Assembly: GCA_025765615.1 (NCBI GenBank)
Contig: JAIVFJ010000048.1
Location: forward strand, 289,653-353,652
Direction of reading: 5' to 3'
Source: Zopfochytrium polystomum
Lineage: Eukaryota; Chytridiomycota; Chytridiomycetes; Chytridiales; Chytridiaceae
DNA length: 64,000 bases
The notes under the pieces were generated by a model. The model saw nothing but the letters and a program-made list of their open reading frames with translations. It ran no database searches and was not told where the DNA came from. Shown here one piece after another: positions 20,200-32,365 of this stretch (position 1 is its first letter; each line of letters begins with the position of its first letter). The position numbers and the translations under genes were made by a program.

Positions 20200-20421
20200 T
20201 CACTTTTTTCCACCCTTCGCTCTTCCTGCCACGACTCTGGCCTTGAGCGGTGAATTCGGCCCTTTCTTCGCCACAGTCATTTTCGCTTGCTTCGTTGCTT
20301 TCGTGAGCCCCTTTTTAGGCTTAGTCGTTTTTGCTCCTTGTTTCGTTACAGTCGTTTTCGCTGATTTCGTCCCTTTTTTCGTCGTTGCAAGCTCGCTCAA
20401 CTTGTCCCTTGCAACCCCCAT
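20200..20421 (-). CDS. Small Lys/Ala/Thr-rich basic protein
   Basis: A 73-residue minus-strand ORF (MGVARDKL start) is about one-quarter lysine, with repeated TKK, KKG and TK(A/Q) units like histone H1 tails or nucleolar basic proteins. It lies between the F-box gene and the hnRNP gene. No globular domain is visible, so a chromatin or RNA-binding role is only suggested by composition. It could also be the tail of a longer spliced gene. Confidence 0.4.
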   Translation of the reverse strand: MGVARDKLSELATTKKGTKSAKTTVTKQGAKTTKPKKGLTKATKQAKMTVAKKGPNSPLKARVVAGRAKGGKK

Positions 20422-20591
20422 TCTTTTTCGGTTTCTATGCTTCCGAGAAACCTCATCAGTTTATGCGTGCTTGTTTCTCGTGTGTATTTACTGAATATTT
20501 TCGTCACTCACTCGCCACAAATCCCACCCCGGCTTTCCTCCCTCAGGCCGACATTACAGTCCACAGTCATCACCTTTCTTTTTCCTCCAAA

Positions 20592-23107
20592 TCACCTTCG
20601 ACGGCCGTACGGGTCGCTCCCGGCCCCCCCGCCATGGCCGCCGCCACCACCGCCGCCGGGAAGTCCGCCCGCTCCGCCGCCGTACAACTCGCGGTACGCA
20701 TTGCCGATCCCGCTGAGACCATACATGCCGGCGCCGGGTCCGCCGGGTCCGCCGCCCGCGCTGCTTGCAGAGCCGACGCCGCCCAGCCCCGTGCCAAATA
20801 GGCCGGCCCCGCCGCCCATTCCCATCATGGCCGCGGCCGCGGCCGCCGCAGCCGCCGCCGCAAAAGCTGGGTTCGTTCCCACCACTGCCGACGGGTCGCC
20901 GCCGACGCCAATCCCGCCCCCAAATAGAGAAGCGGTGCCGTCGGCCCCACCGACGGAGGCACCTCCGGCTGCCCCTCCGCCCGACACGAGGGTCTTGAGC
21001 CCGTTGGCCGACGACTGGGTCATATAGGCCATCGCCTGCGCAGCCGCAACCGCTGCAGCGGTCTGGGCAGCCGCCGCCGCTGCGTTGGACGCGGGCGCAC
21101 CGAGGTTGCCGTACATCCCAGAGTACGAAGATGTGGCGTTGAACGGATCGTAGCCGCCTCCGGCGGCCCCTGCCCCCCCGCCGCCGCCGCTAGCGTCGTC
21201 GTACCGATCATCGCGACCGGAGGAACGGCCGGTGCGCCGGTCTCGGTAACCACCGCCACTATCGCGTCCATAGGAGGAAGAGCCGCCGCCTCCGCCCCCG
21301 CCACCCCACGCCTCGTCCTCGTCGTCGTAGTAGGATCGTCTCCCGCCGCGACCATAGCCGCCGCCGCCGCCGCCTCCGCCTCCGCCTCCGCCTCCGCGGC
21401 CCCTGTCACGGAACCCTCCGCGACCGCGTCCACGGTACGATCCGCCCCCGTACGGATCGTAGCGGTCCTCGTGCGAATAGTATCCGCCGCCTCGGCCTCT
21501 CCCCATCCCTTCCCGTCCAACTCCTCGTCCAATTCCGCCCCCAGGTCCGCCAAAACCACCTCCACCACCAGGGCCGCCTTTGGGCACCGCTCTCCGCACC
21601 TCGACAGACCGCCCCTCGACCAAGACACCGCCCGCATCCGCGTCTCTCATAACAGAGTCCACGCTCTCGCTTTTCTCAAACGTGACGAATCCAAAGCCTC
21701 GTGGCCGGCCGGTGGCACGGTCCACCATCAGGACGCACTCAAGAATGTCACCGTACGGAGCGAAGTGAGACCGCAATGCCGATTCAGTTGTTGTCGGCAT
21801 CAAGCCGCCAATAAAAATTTTGTCGCTGCGAGCCTGCGGCGTCTGGTAGCTGTTGCTGCTGGGTCCCTGCGAATGGTGGGGGGTTTGCACGGACGGTCGG
21901 GGCACGGCGCGTTTCACTTCCAGCTGAGAAAGAGCCCGAAAGTGTAAGAATGCGTCGCTCTGGCATCGGAAAAGAGAAACACTCACATTGCGATCGTCGA
22001 GAACGTGCTTGAGGGAAAGAACGTGTTCGAGCACGTGCGCATCCTTGAAAATCACGAATCCAAAACTCCTCGATCTACCCGTGACTGGATCCAGCATAAT
22101 GACGGCGTCGAGGATCTCTCCGTACTTTGAAAAGTAACCGCGGAGGGTTTCTAGAGATATGGCAAGCGATAGGGCCAGGTTGACATTGTCAGACTATTGA
22201 CTTCTTCTCGACTTTAGTTAAGGGAGGAGTTTGATTGAGCTGTCTCACGCGTTGTTGCATAACAATTGGTGCGCTCAGTGATGGAAGGGACCGCTCTATC
22301 TCTCTACTCGTCTTACCCTCTGTGGTGTCCCAATGGAGTGCACCAACAAACATCTTGCTAAATGAGTGGAAGGGGATTGAGTGGGGACACGGAGAGGGGG
22401 GGGGGAAAGGGGTAGGGAAGGTCGGAGGGTTCCTGTCTGTTTAGACGCTATGCAAAGAATCAACAATGGATGCGACGCCATGTAAGGAAACTTCTCTGCG
22501 GTCTGATCTTTCTCTGTGAGTGTGAGTGTGTTGCTGGCTGTCTTCAGATCTCGATCTGCCTTTCTCCCCCCTGAACAGTAAAAGCAGTAGCTCTTCAAAT
22601 AAACTACCTAGTTGTTTTTGTTTTTTTTTAGCAGCGCATTAAAACATCGATCTAACGCGGTGGGGAGGACCCAGGCAGAGCTTACCTTTCAATCTCCTTG
22701 TTCGCGTTCAGGATGGAGCGCGCCGCAAAGCCCATGCCACCTCCTCTTCCGTCCGTGGCATTCTCATCGCCGGAGACGGAAGCGGAGGAGGGCCGCGGCG
22801 CCGAGCGGTCGTGTTCGATAGCAGACGACGAGTAATGGCTCTGCTGCTGCTGCTGCATCTGTTGGTGTTGGTTGTGACTGTGGTTCTGCGAGGATCCTTG
22901 CTGGGTGAGGTGTTGCTGTTGCTGGTAGTGCTGCTGCTGCTCTCCTGTGCCGGCTGCAGCTGCTGCAAGGACAGCGGCGGAGGAAGAAGCTGTGGAAGTA
23001 GCCGAAGCAGTGGTGGTAGTGGTGATAGCTGCTGCAGTCGAAGTTGTTGGGTCGTAGCCGTCGTCGTCGTCGAGAAAGTCGATGATGGCGGCGGATTCTT
23101 CGTCCAT
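20592..23107 (-). CDS. Hrp1/Nab4-Musashi-like hnRNP, two RRMs and RGG tail (4 exons)
   Basis: Exons on the minus strand: 23107-22686, 22357-22317 (41 nt), 22150-21987 and 21923-20592. The total is 1,959 nt (652 aa), stop TGA. All introns are GT-AG; the last is 63 nt and in frame. Order: acidic start (MDEESAAIIDFLDDDD), Thr/Ala/Gln-rich linker, RRM1 assembled across exons 1-3 (RNP2 MFVGAL, RNP1 RSFGFVIF), RRM2 (RNP2 IFIGGL, RNP1 RGFGFVTF). An RGG/poly-Gly region and a Gly/Ala-rich tail follow. The paired RRMs with KRAVPR-type linkers match Hrp1/Nab4, DAZAP1 and Musashi, which bind pre-mRNA or mRNA 3' regions in 3'-end formation, export or decay. Without exon 2 RRM1 would lack RNP2. Confidence 0.9.
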
Positions 23108-23188
23108 TTCCCACCTCCTTTTTTTTTTTTTTTCCTTCTTTTAATTTTCGTATCTATAGCGACCACCCGGACACGTCAAGCCGCCGCA
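23108..23188. promoter_or_regulatory. Divergent promoter between hnRNP and Ima1-like genes
   Basis: Only 81 bp separate the two divergent ATGs. The interval holds a T-tract and 'cgtatctatagcgacc'. A shared bidirectional promoter is inferred from the spacing alone; non-coding 5' exons could lie further out. Confidence 0.4.
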
Positions 23189-25982
23189 ATGCTCCTCTCC
23201 CACGCTTCTCCGCCGCCGCCGTCGTCGTCCTCGTCGTCATCGTCGTTGCTACTGAGGCGGCGGCCACGGCGCGACGTCAACCGCGACGGTGACAACAGCA
23301 TCCCTGACCACCACGACGATGACGACGGCGATAACTACGACGGCGACGAGGGCTACCGTTCGCTGCTCTCGACTGCTGCTGCTGCTGCTGCTGGCCCCGA
23401 CCACGGCCGGGCGGCATTCCCCCCGGACCGGCCGATCAGCAGCAGCAGCAGCAGCAGCAGCAGTACAACTCTCCGCCCGCTGGCGGCAAACGTCGCCGTC
23501 GTCGGCGACCCTGAACCCTTTTTTTCGACAGGGCCTGCGGCGAGTGCGGCCCCAGCTTCGCGCGGCGGTGGTCAGTATCAAGGCTCTCGTGCCGCGCCCG
23601 CGCCCGGCTTCTCTTGCCCCGACCACGCAACCAGGACGACAAGACCACGACGCGGACCGGACGCTTCGTCAAGCCCCTTCTGCGCAAACTGCATCCACAA
23701 CCAAAACCTGGTCCTCCAGCTGCTCTCGGCCTACGACCCCGACGACGACGTACGCTTCTAAAACATCCATCACACTTCCCTTCCGCCTTCCGCCCCGCGC
23801 TTTCCTTCTGCTTTGCTTCAAAGCTCTTCCTGCTCCTCAACAACCTTCCCACTTCACAGGAGTTCTTTGAGGAGACTGCATCAGCGTACCGCTCCCACCT
23901 CGAGTCCATCTACCCATTTCCGTGCCCGGCCTGCGCCGAACGCGTCGCCGCCCAGATCGACGCCGCGGACCGCCGCGTGCGCTCATGGCTTTTCAACTCC
24001 CGCCTCTACCTGAGCCGCGCCGCAGCGGCCGGCCGCCGCCACTGGACCGACGACGCGCCTGCCGTCGCTCACCAGAGCCGCTGGTGGACCGTGATCGGCT
24101 CTGCCGGGTGGCTCGCCGCCATGGCCGTGAACGTTGCGGTGCTCGCCGCCACGCTGGTGCTGCATTTTTTGGGTGAGGCCCGCTTGACCAGTCGGGATTT
24201 GTCCGATGATTGTTGGACGGGTATGAAAGCCTTCCTAAGACCCCTCGCCAGGCATCTACAAGCCAATTACGGTCGGTGAATTCGACTGCATGACTCCCGA
24301 GTCTGTCGCATTGGATAGAAGCGACGGTGTCTCCGCCGTCGCCTGCATTTTCTCACCGCTGTCCTGCCTTGGGCGTCACACTGCCGATCTGTTGCGACTC
24401 TATTGTCGCGTCCGCCCTCAAGCGACGATTTTGCTCCTTGCAACAGCGCCCATGTCGTTTTTCAACCCGCTGCGCCCCTGGCGACGGGGCCAGTTGACGC
24501 TATTTGGAAAGTGGAGAATGCGCTTGTCAAAGCAATCTTATTTGGTAAACTCTCCTGTTTTCCTTTCATTTCCGCAAGCAGTTTCGTTCGTAACCTTTTA
24601 TCTTTTCGCTACCCACCAGCTGGCACAGCTGTCCCTCCTCGTTTTGAGGATTTCTGCATTTGCCATTCTCGGTTGGTTTCAAATAGATGCACTCTTTTCC
24701 AGTTTTGTGCATTTGGCTTTTCTATGCCTCGTCCTGGTGGTGGGTCGAGAGGTGCCTCGAGTATTGCTCCATCTGACCTTCTTTTTCTTTTCTTGATTTA
24801 ATTTTTAGGCGGTGGCGTTTCTCCTGAGCTCTTTCTCTATTTTTGAGGCAGTGCATCTTGTTGTTGGTTCTCCGCATCGAAAGGTGAGACTCCCCTCCAA
24901 CTATCAAATTCCCCGAGCCACTTTCCCCCTAACTCTCGTTTCAAACTTTTACCTTAGTCACCTTCCCGAAAGTCTTCCAAATGGACCTTTTCTCCGCCAA
25001 AGCGCCCGTTTGCGCCCACCCTGTCGAAATCGACAAGTGCGCAGAGCGCGTTCTTTGACAGCCCAGAATCGTCTGACAATTTGGGATTTGATCTGGTGCG
25101 ATAGGGGGACGAGCACTTGGTGGTTCCTTCCTGCTGAAAAAATCGTCCTTATACTTTGGCACACTCCTTCGGTATTGTAGGATTCGCTCGGCCTGGAAAA
25201 CGTGCTGGCAAACAGCAACCTGGGAGTCGTCGAGGAAATGGAGGCCAAGTTCAAACAAAAACGCGCGGCGTCGCGCCTGGCGTTGTCTGGACTCTGGCTG
25301 TGCGTCCTTTGCGGAATCGCGCTGCGGACTGGATCGATCAGCCGTGTATGTCTCGCTTTCTTTATTTTTATTCCTCTCTTTTCTCTAATTGGCCCTTTTC
25401 CCATTCTTGTGTATAAAAAAAAAAAATTCTGTTGCAACCGTGCAAAGCCACTGACCTTGATAGGCTTCCCGGTTCTGGGGCTCGCAACCTGCTGCTTCCT
25501 AATGCTGTGGAGACTGCGAACGCTCGAATTCAAGACACTCGACGGCCGCGTGGCCGTGCTTGTGGTGAGTTCTTTTTTCCTGTTTGCAAAAGTTGGTTGC
25601 TTTTGGAGTACTTGATAGGGAGGTTCCAAACTTCTTACCGCGAAGAAAATCGCCACCCCCCTCCCCCCCTCCCCCAACAACCCACAAGTCCATATACGTC
25701 GTCCTCTGGGCGGTCCGCCTCGCCTTGCTCTTTGCGTCTGCCGCTCGCGGTGCGAGCGCCACAGCCACCACAACCAGCAGCGACGGCGGCACCTCCAGCG
25801 GCGTCGTCGACCCTATCCAAGCGAGCCTGGACCCCTTCTTGCAGAAGCCGGCGGCCGCCCTCGCCCGGGAGTGGGAGCTCTGCCTGCTCCTCGACGTCGG
25901 CGGCGACCGGCTCCAAGGCACGCTCGGCGCCGCTGCGGACGTGGCGCTGTTTGCCGTGGGCGCGGCCCTGCCGTATTCGTGA
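23189..25982 (+). CDS. Ima1/TMEM201-like inner nuclear membrane protein (about 8 exons)
   Basis: The N-terminal Ima1 zinc-binding domain is recognisable: FCANCIHNQNLVLQLLSAY (near 23,685), then after an intron EFFEE...YRSHLESIYPFPCPACAERV (23,860-23,950). Ima1 (fission yeast) and TMEM201/Samp1 sit in the inner nuclear membrane and link chromatin or LINC complexes. Supported exons: 23189-23749, 23860-24172 (TM segment near 24,110-24,170), an uncertain exon ending near 24,545 (with FFNPLRPW), about 24621-24741, 24810-24881, 24959-25095, 25182 to about 25344, 25465-25563 and 25690-25982, separated by short GT-AG introns. Hydrophobic segments lie in exons 2, 4, 5, 7, 8 and 9. A Ser/Lys-rich loop (SPSRKSSKW) is in exon 6. 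The boundary of exon 3 is unresolved and the start may be further upstream. Confidence 0.75.
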
Positions 25983-26402
25983 CGGGGGCGAGAGAGGAGT
26001 TGGGGGAGGTCTGTGTTATCATTATTATTATTATATTTTTTTTATTGGTGTAACGTTTGTTTGAGACCGAGGAGAACGAGGTTCTTCGGTGGGGCCCGCT
26101 GTAGCTTTCCCGGGCAATGAAGTGGTGCAGAGCTTGCCCGAATAAGGATGTAGCTGTGCTTTGATTGCACGAAAGTTCCAGCCCAGCGTTGGGAGGAGGG
26201 GACGGACGACGAAAACCAATATATCCGAAAGGGGCACTTTTTTTTTTTTTTTTTTTTTTTTTCCTTCACATCGATCCCCTCGCCTGGGCGAAAAAGAAAG
26301 AGGCCCAACTTAAAATAAAAAAAAAAAAAACGACTGACAGTATCTTATTCCACGATCACCCTCGTTCGCGCTCGGTTTACACGCGACCACCCCTCCGGCT
26401 CT
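25983..26402. other. Convergent intergenic region, A/T tracts only
   Basis: The region contains 'attattattatatttttttt', a 24-nt T run near 26,238-26,262 and an A run near 26,317. It lies between convergent 3' ends and probably holds both poly(A) regions. No ORF is credible. Confidence 0.5.
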
Positions 26403-29400
26403 TCACCGGCCCACCCAAACAGCAGCCCCCGTCCCCGCCGCCGTTGCCGCCGCCGTCCCGAGACTGCGCCGCCGCGACCCGCCCCCACCGCCCCAGCCCC
26501 CGCCGCCCGAAGCGCCTCCTCCTCCGTCCCCGACGTCCACCACCGCCACCGTCGCCGCTGCCGCCGCAGCGGGGTCGATCCGCGGCGGGACCAGGACGAA
26601 TCCGAGCGAGCCGCGGCGCTGTGCAGCCGCCCCCGCCCCCGACGACGGTTGCGGCTGGTGGGGGTGCTGAAGAAGCGGCACGGGCGGTGGCGGCGCGCCC
26701 GCTGCGCCTGCGACCGTCGTCGCGCGGCGCAGCCACCACGGGGCCGGCGCCGCGGCCGTCGCGGCTGCGGCGGCTGCGGCAGGGGACGACGACGACGACG
26801 ACGACGGTGACGGGGGGAGGAGGAGCGCGGGGGCGTCGGCGCTAGGCGAGAGGGTGATGGTCACGACCGAGCTGCGGCGATGCGAGTGCGGCGGGTGCTG
26901 TTGCTGTTGCTGTTGCGCGGTGGGGTGGTGGTGGTGGTGGTGGTTGTTGTTATTGTGGAGCTGGTGGGCGTTGGCGTTGGCGGCGGCGGCGGCTGCAGCG
27001 GCTGCGGCGGGGCCGATCGAGGCGCGGCGGGCGGCGGGCAGTGGCGGACCTGCGTTACCCGAAGGTGGCGGCCCGGGCGACACGGTCAGGGCGACGGCGG
27101 CGGCGGTGGTCGCGGCGGGCGCGCCGCCGCCGGCCGCTGCGGGTGCGGGGGACGGCTGCGCGCCGCCGCCGGACGTGGCGGCGGGGGCCCTGTCGAGGGA
27201 AGGGCGGTGCGACGCGGCGGCCGCCGCCGCGGCCGTCGACGACCCGTGCGGAAGCCTTGTCAGCAGCGCGGACGGCCTGCGGAAGCCGAAGCTGCTGCTG
27301 CGGCGGCGGGCGGGGAAGGCTCCCATGCCGCCGGCGGCGGCGCCCGATAACGCCCACGACGACGGCTGCGCGATTCCGCGCGACGGAGAGAAATGCAGTT
27401 GCTGCTGCTGCGACTGCGACTGGGAATGCGACTGCTGCTGCTGCCGCGGGTTGTCCGGTCCGTCACGCACGAGGGAGTTGCGGCTCCGAGACAGATTGGA
27501 ATAGCTCGCAGCAAGCACGTTGCTGAGGTGTCGCTGGCGGTCCTCGGGGTTTAAAAGGAGACCCAGCTTGGTGGCGTCCTGGAGGTTCGACGACGGGCGG
27601 CCCGCCGCTGCCCCGTTTCCGCCGCCGCCGCCGACCCCAACAGCGTCGGGCCCCCCCGCGCCGCTCTGCCTCGGATTGGACCGTCCCACGTCGCTCCCGT
27701 GCCGCGACTTACGCTTCCGCCGGCTGTGCCCGCCGCCGCGACGCCGTCTCGGCGCGGCGTCCCCGACCTCCGACTCCGAGTCCAGCGCACCGCCCAAACT
27801 GTCCGAAATGTGGAGGCTGCTGCTGCTGGCGCCGCCGCCCGGGTTCAACGACATGCCGGACCCAATCAGCCCGGCGTTCGACATGAGCGAGCCGTTGGAG
27901 TTGAACAAGACGACGCGCGAGCGCGACTGGTTGACTGACGCCAGGCCGCTGCGCAAGCCGCCGAGGTGGTGTCCGCCGCCGCCGGGGATCGGGGTTTGCG
28001 AGTTGATGACGACAGAGATGGCCGACTCGAAGACGCCGAGGAGGCTGCTGAACCTCGGTTGCGTCGCCAGGTTAAGCGGGGCGAAATAAAGCGCGCCGAG
28101 TTCGCTCGAAAAGGGAACGCGGCTGGCGGGCGCCTGCACCGATAGCTGCGAGAGCCGCCGCGATGCTGCCGGCGCCTGGACCGTCAAGCTCATTCGAGCG
28201 CCCGCCTGCTGTTTACCGACGTAGTCTGGGTCAGCGCGCGCCAGCGCAGCCGCCGCCGCTTCGGCGGTGGAGCGCACTTGGATGAGGTTTCCAATGCTGT
28301 TGAGGTAGTTCGAGCACATCGTGTACGTCGATCGCATGCGATCGATAGTGTCTTCCGGAAACAAACACGACTGCGACGATAGCAGTTGGATCAAGAGGGT
28401 TGTTTCGTCAAGCATTTCCATGATAGCGGCATCAATCTAAAAGTGGCAAAAAAAAAAAAGGTGTTGGTGGCATTTAATCATCGGATAAAGCATTATTTCG
28501 CGCGTGGTTTACCCACCACAGAGCTCTGTTGAAGGTGGTAGTCGATTTCTTCGGCAACCATCTTCACGTCCGACTTGTTAGCAAACAGTTCCAGCCTTTT
28601 TGCCAAAAATTCGTCCTCCAGCTGGTCCTCCGATTTTTGCATCTGTCGCAACGTGAGGGTAAGTTTATCTGCGGTTTCCGGCTCTTTTTCATGAGGATCG
28701 AGCAGCTTTGTTCCAAACACGGGGAGCGTCATTCGAGCTTCTGGTCTTAGGCCGTCCTTCTCGCTCAATCTGCGGCTGAATCCGTCATTGACGGTCGCCG
28801 GCAACGCAAAGTTCTCGTCATCGACTATCAGAATGCTAGGAAGTGGAGCACCTTCTCCATTTTCTAGGCTTATGATTAAAGTTGGTGGGGCCGGGAGCTC
28901 TTCTCTGGCTGGCAGTTTGCCTGAATCGGGCACATTTTCACTCACTGACTCTGCCCCTTCCGCAGCGCTGTTGTCAAAGTTTTCGTTGTCGGTTGGCTGG
29001 CCTATCTCCAAAGACGCCACGGGTTCCCCAGCCTCGGCTGAAACCCCACCCTCCGTTACAGAGTCGCTCAGGTCAGTGATAGCTGCCAGGCTGGCATCAT
29101 AGACGGACTCTGCATCACGGAGCAGCTTGTCAATGTCGAGCGTATCGAGGTCCATTCCGTCCTTGCACTGTTCCCCGCTCTGGTCCGCGAGCGACGCAAA
29201 ATAATCAGACCCGCCGCCGTCGGCGTCCGTCTCCGTCTTCGCCTTGCTCGCCGCGGTCCGCGGCCGCTCGCCGTCTCTCCTGTCACCGTCGCTGGCGTCT
29301 TCCGACGACGACGTCGGCCGCGGACCGGCGTACAGCCCGACGGAGCTCGAAAACAGACGCCGGTCCAGCTCGCGAATGAGCTCGCTGTCGTCGGCGCCCC

Positions 29401-30184
29401 AGAGCCCAGTCGGCATCGCCGCGCCAGGCTCGCCGAGCCCGACGCCGAGGGAGCCGACAAATGCCTCCATTTCCTCCAGCGTCATCCGACGCGCGCGTGC
29501 GCTCCCGCCGGCCCCCGCCGCCACCGCAACCGCTGATGATGCTGCTGCGCCACCGCTACCGGCAACACCGACTACCCCCGCCGCCGCCGAGTCCGCGCGG
29601 TCGCCGGAACTGTCGTCCGACCCGCCACTGCCAGCGCCGCCGCGGCGGGCCCCCGCAGTGACAGAGGCGGCAACCGAAGGCCGCATTATGGCCGAGGACG
29701 CCCGCGACGTTGCCGCCGCGTAGATGGTGTCGCGCCGGCGGATGCGGGAGCTGGCTCGCCGGTCGACGCCGCGGATCGAGTCCCGCCCTGCGACCGACGG
29801 GCGAGGCAGAGGGTGGTTGCTGCTACTCCCGCTGCGACCGCCGCCCCCGCCGCCGCGGGAGGCATCGGTTTCGCCTCTGTCTGTGGACAGCGGAGAAAAG
29901 GCGTCGTCTGTGCTGTCGGATTCCTCCCCCGGCGCGGGGGGCGGTCGGCGCGGGTCCGACGGGGCGGACGATGGCGAAGAGGAGGAGGAGGAGGACGACG
30001 ACGAAGAAGAAGACGACGTAGAGTCTGCTGAGGAGGCTGTCGTCGCAGACGAGGAGGGGCGGGAAGGTTCGTTTCGGGAGCTGCTCCGGTGCTCCTGCTG
30101 TTGCTGGTGCTGGTGCTGGTCTTGCTTCTGCAGCCGCTGCTGCTGCTGCTGGAACCGCTGCAGCTGCTCTGCGGCCGTGTCCAT
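26403..30184 (-). CDS. Large low-complexity protein of unknown function (2 exons, 1,233 aa)
   Basis: Exon 1 is 30184-28517 and exon 2 is 28436-26403; joining at GTGGGT...TTTTAG gives 3,702 nt, an exact multiple of three. The N-terminus is Gln/His-rich, then Ser/Asp/Gly-rich and strongly acidic. The only region that looks folded spans the splice junction: predicted helices from QMQKSEDQLEDEFLAKRLEL through EEIDYHLQQ, then MEMLDETTLLIQLLSSQ and RMRSTYTMCSNYLNSIGNLIQ. The remaining C-terminus is Gly/Ser/Pro/Ala/His-rich, with Arg/Lys clusters (RRRRGGGHSRRKRKSRHG) like a nuclear localisation signal. I do not recognise the family. A nuclear or scaffold role is possible. Confidence 0.7.
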
Positions 30185-30371
30185 CGTCCCGTTGGTTGCA
30201 GTCTGTGGCAGGCCTGAGGCTCTCTCAGGCGCCTCCTGTCAAAACAGCTCCGGTCCTACACACACGAAAGAATCATCATCTGGGTATGCGCCATATTGCT
30301 CGTGTGATCGGCGAAAGAGAAATGAAGCAGTCTTTGACTGAGGGGAGGGGCGTAGCATCATATATCATTCG

Positions 30372-30405
<34 letters not shown>

Positions 30406-30518
30406 AAGGCAGTACCACTGCCGAGACATGTCAGACCGCTCGCACATCGAAAGTTTGTTTGAGAGCTTTCCAGCCGCCCAAACGCCCTGCTCACGCCCAC
30501 TCCACTCCGATCGCGACC
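30185..30518. promoter_or_regulatory. Divergent promoter region with a (GTC)n microsatellite
   Basis: It separates the minus-strand 1,233-aa protein from LSM8. It contains ten or more GTC/CGT units at 30,371-30,405. No TATA box is obvious. A bidirectional promoter is inferred from position. Confidence 0.35.
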
Positions 30519-30622
30519 ATGGATCTGAGCGGCTACGTCGATGGTAAGGCCCCCCCTGAAAATGAGCGCGCGTTACGATGCCCACCCCATCCTATAATTC
30601 ATATGGAATGCGAGGGAGAGAG

Positions 30623-30685
<63 letters not shown>

Positions 30686-31439
30686 GAGGAGCAGCCAAAT
30701 CTGTTCGTGCATGGGATCGGCAAAGCGGATGTTGTGGAAGTGCTTGCTGTGAAGTCGAACTTTACCCAAGCGAACCAGTCAGAGAAGCCGGGCTGTGGCG
30801 ACGCGCTGACTTTGGCGGTGCACCGTCAAACATTGATTCGGAAGCTTTGGAGCGCGGTTCTTCGAGGCGCATGTGCCCTCATTTCTGTACCACAACACTT
30901 GTTTGCACGTTCGTCGATTGCGACAACTCTAACGCGCCTTTAGGGAAAGTACTGGTTCTCACTTACGACGGACGGGTCATACTGGTGAGCGACATGTTAC
31001 TTTCCACTGCTCCGTTCGCTTTCTTTGTTTGCATTCGGCTAAAAAAAAATTCACACTACTCGACACACTTACCCGCAGGGAATCCTCAAAGGCTTCGATC
31101 AAACAACCACGCTCATCCTCTCAAAGGCGATTGAGCGGCAGTTCTCGGCGAGCGAAGACGGTGAAGAAGTTCCCCTGGGACTGTACATTATTCGGGGCTC
31201 CAACGTGTACGTGTTGATGAGTTTTTTGGAGTTTGTGATTTAGGCGGGAATCGTCCCGTAGTCGTCCCTTCAGGACGCCCGTTCCTCCCCCGTTCATTTC
31301 CTTTTTCTCTGACTTTTTTTTTTTTTTTTTAATCTCTCGCAGTGCGCTAGTCTCAAGCCTGGACGAGGAACGGGACGACGCCATTGATTGGAAGCGGGTT
31401 CGGGCGCAGCCGCTCGCCGGAATGAAATTACCCGTATGA
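30519..31439 (+). CDS. LSM8: U6 snRNA-associated Sm-like protein LSM8 (4 exons)
   Basis: Exons 30519-30543, 30944-30984, 31079-31206 and 31343-31439 give 291 nt (96 aa, the same length as human LSM8). Start MDLSGYVD is followed by the Sm1 motif (VLVLTYDGRVILGILKGFDQ, exons 2-3). The Sm2 motif (LGLYIIRGSNV) spans exons 3-4, and the tail is acidic. LSM8 is the subunit specific to the nuclear LSM2-8 ring that binds the 3' end of U6 snRNA. Splice sites are GTAAGG/TTTAG, GTGAGC/CGCAG and GTACGT/CGCAG. Intron 1 carries a long GA microsatellite. Confidence 0.95.
30617..30680. repeat. (GA)n microsatellite in LSM8 intron 1
   Basis: About 60 bp of nearly pure GA/AG dinucleotides, interrupted only at 'agtagag' on both edges. 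Confidence 0.95.
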
Positions 31440-32365
31440 TTTTCATATCGGAGCGCTCAGGCGCGCGGCGAGCCGCTCTGCGGGTTTGGTTGCTGGTTAT
31501 TGCGGTGGTGGATGTTTCGTAAGGCGGGTATGGGGGGGTCGGGACGAGGTCGGTCCCGAGAAGACGTCTGTTTTTATCCAGGCGTGTGTCGTTGCGCTGG
31601 CGGCCAGCTGGGTGGGGGGTTGCGTTGTGCATGACAATCCTGATGTAATTGTAAGTGGTTAACGAGTCGCTTTTGTTGCGTAGGTGCGTGTGGTTGAGTT
31701 GAGCAAGGTGCCTGTGTGCCTGTGCCTGTGTGTGTGTGAATGTGTGTGAATGTGTGTGAATGTGTGTGAATGGGCGTGTGCTTACAGGACCGCCCCAACG
31801 CGCAGCAGCTAAGCAAGCAGTTGCGCATCGCTGATCGCCGTTGACCTCTGGCGCGATGCTTTGCCTGACGCGCTCGGTCGGCGCATGGCGGGTATAATAT
31901 TATTGAAATAGTAACACTTGAAGGGCACTTTTGAAACGGGAAACTGGTGAGAAGGTAGTAGAGCGTTGACAGAGACAGAGAGAGAGAGAGAGTTTGTGTG
32001 TGTGTGTGAGTGAGAGCCGAGAGTGAATGACCGAGAGAGAGAGAGACAAGTAATCGAGTCTCTCTCTCTCTCTCTCCCTCTCTCTCTGCCTCTTTCACAC
32101 TCTGGTCTGTCTGTGCCTCCCGATTGCCCCTTCCTGCGACAAAAGGCGCCACCTCATCATCCAAATCGCCGCCTCCTCGTTCGTTCATTCCCCCAGCCGC
32201 CCTTCCCCGCCCACACTACCCCCGCAGAATCCCAACACGGCGAGAGGAGGATCTGCGCGATCGGCCACTGACAGCACTGCAAAAAAGTAGTCACAACGAC
32301 ATCGCGCGTGATATCTACTACTCCCCCGACAAACCATCAAGTAGTCCGTTCGTGCTTTTTGGCAG
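31440..32365. other. Intergenic, simple repeats; EF-hand gene promoter side
   Basis: It contains tandem 8-mers 'tgtgtgaa' (31,727-31,770), GA/TG runs (31,972-32,010) and CT runs (32,060-32,095). No credible gene is seen. The last 150 bp, 'cccccgacaaaccatcaagtagtccg', leads into the next start codon. Confidence 0.55.
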
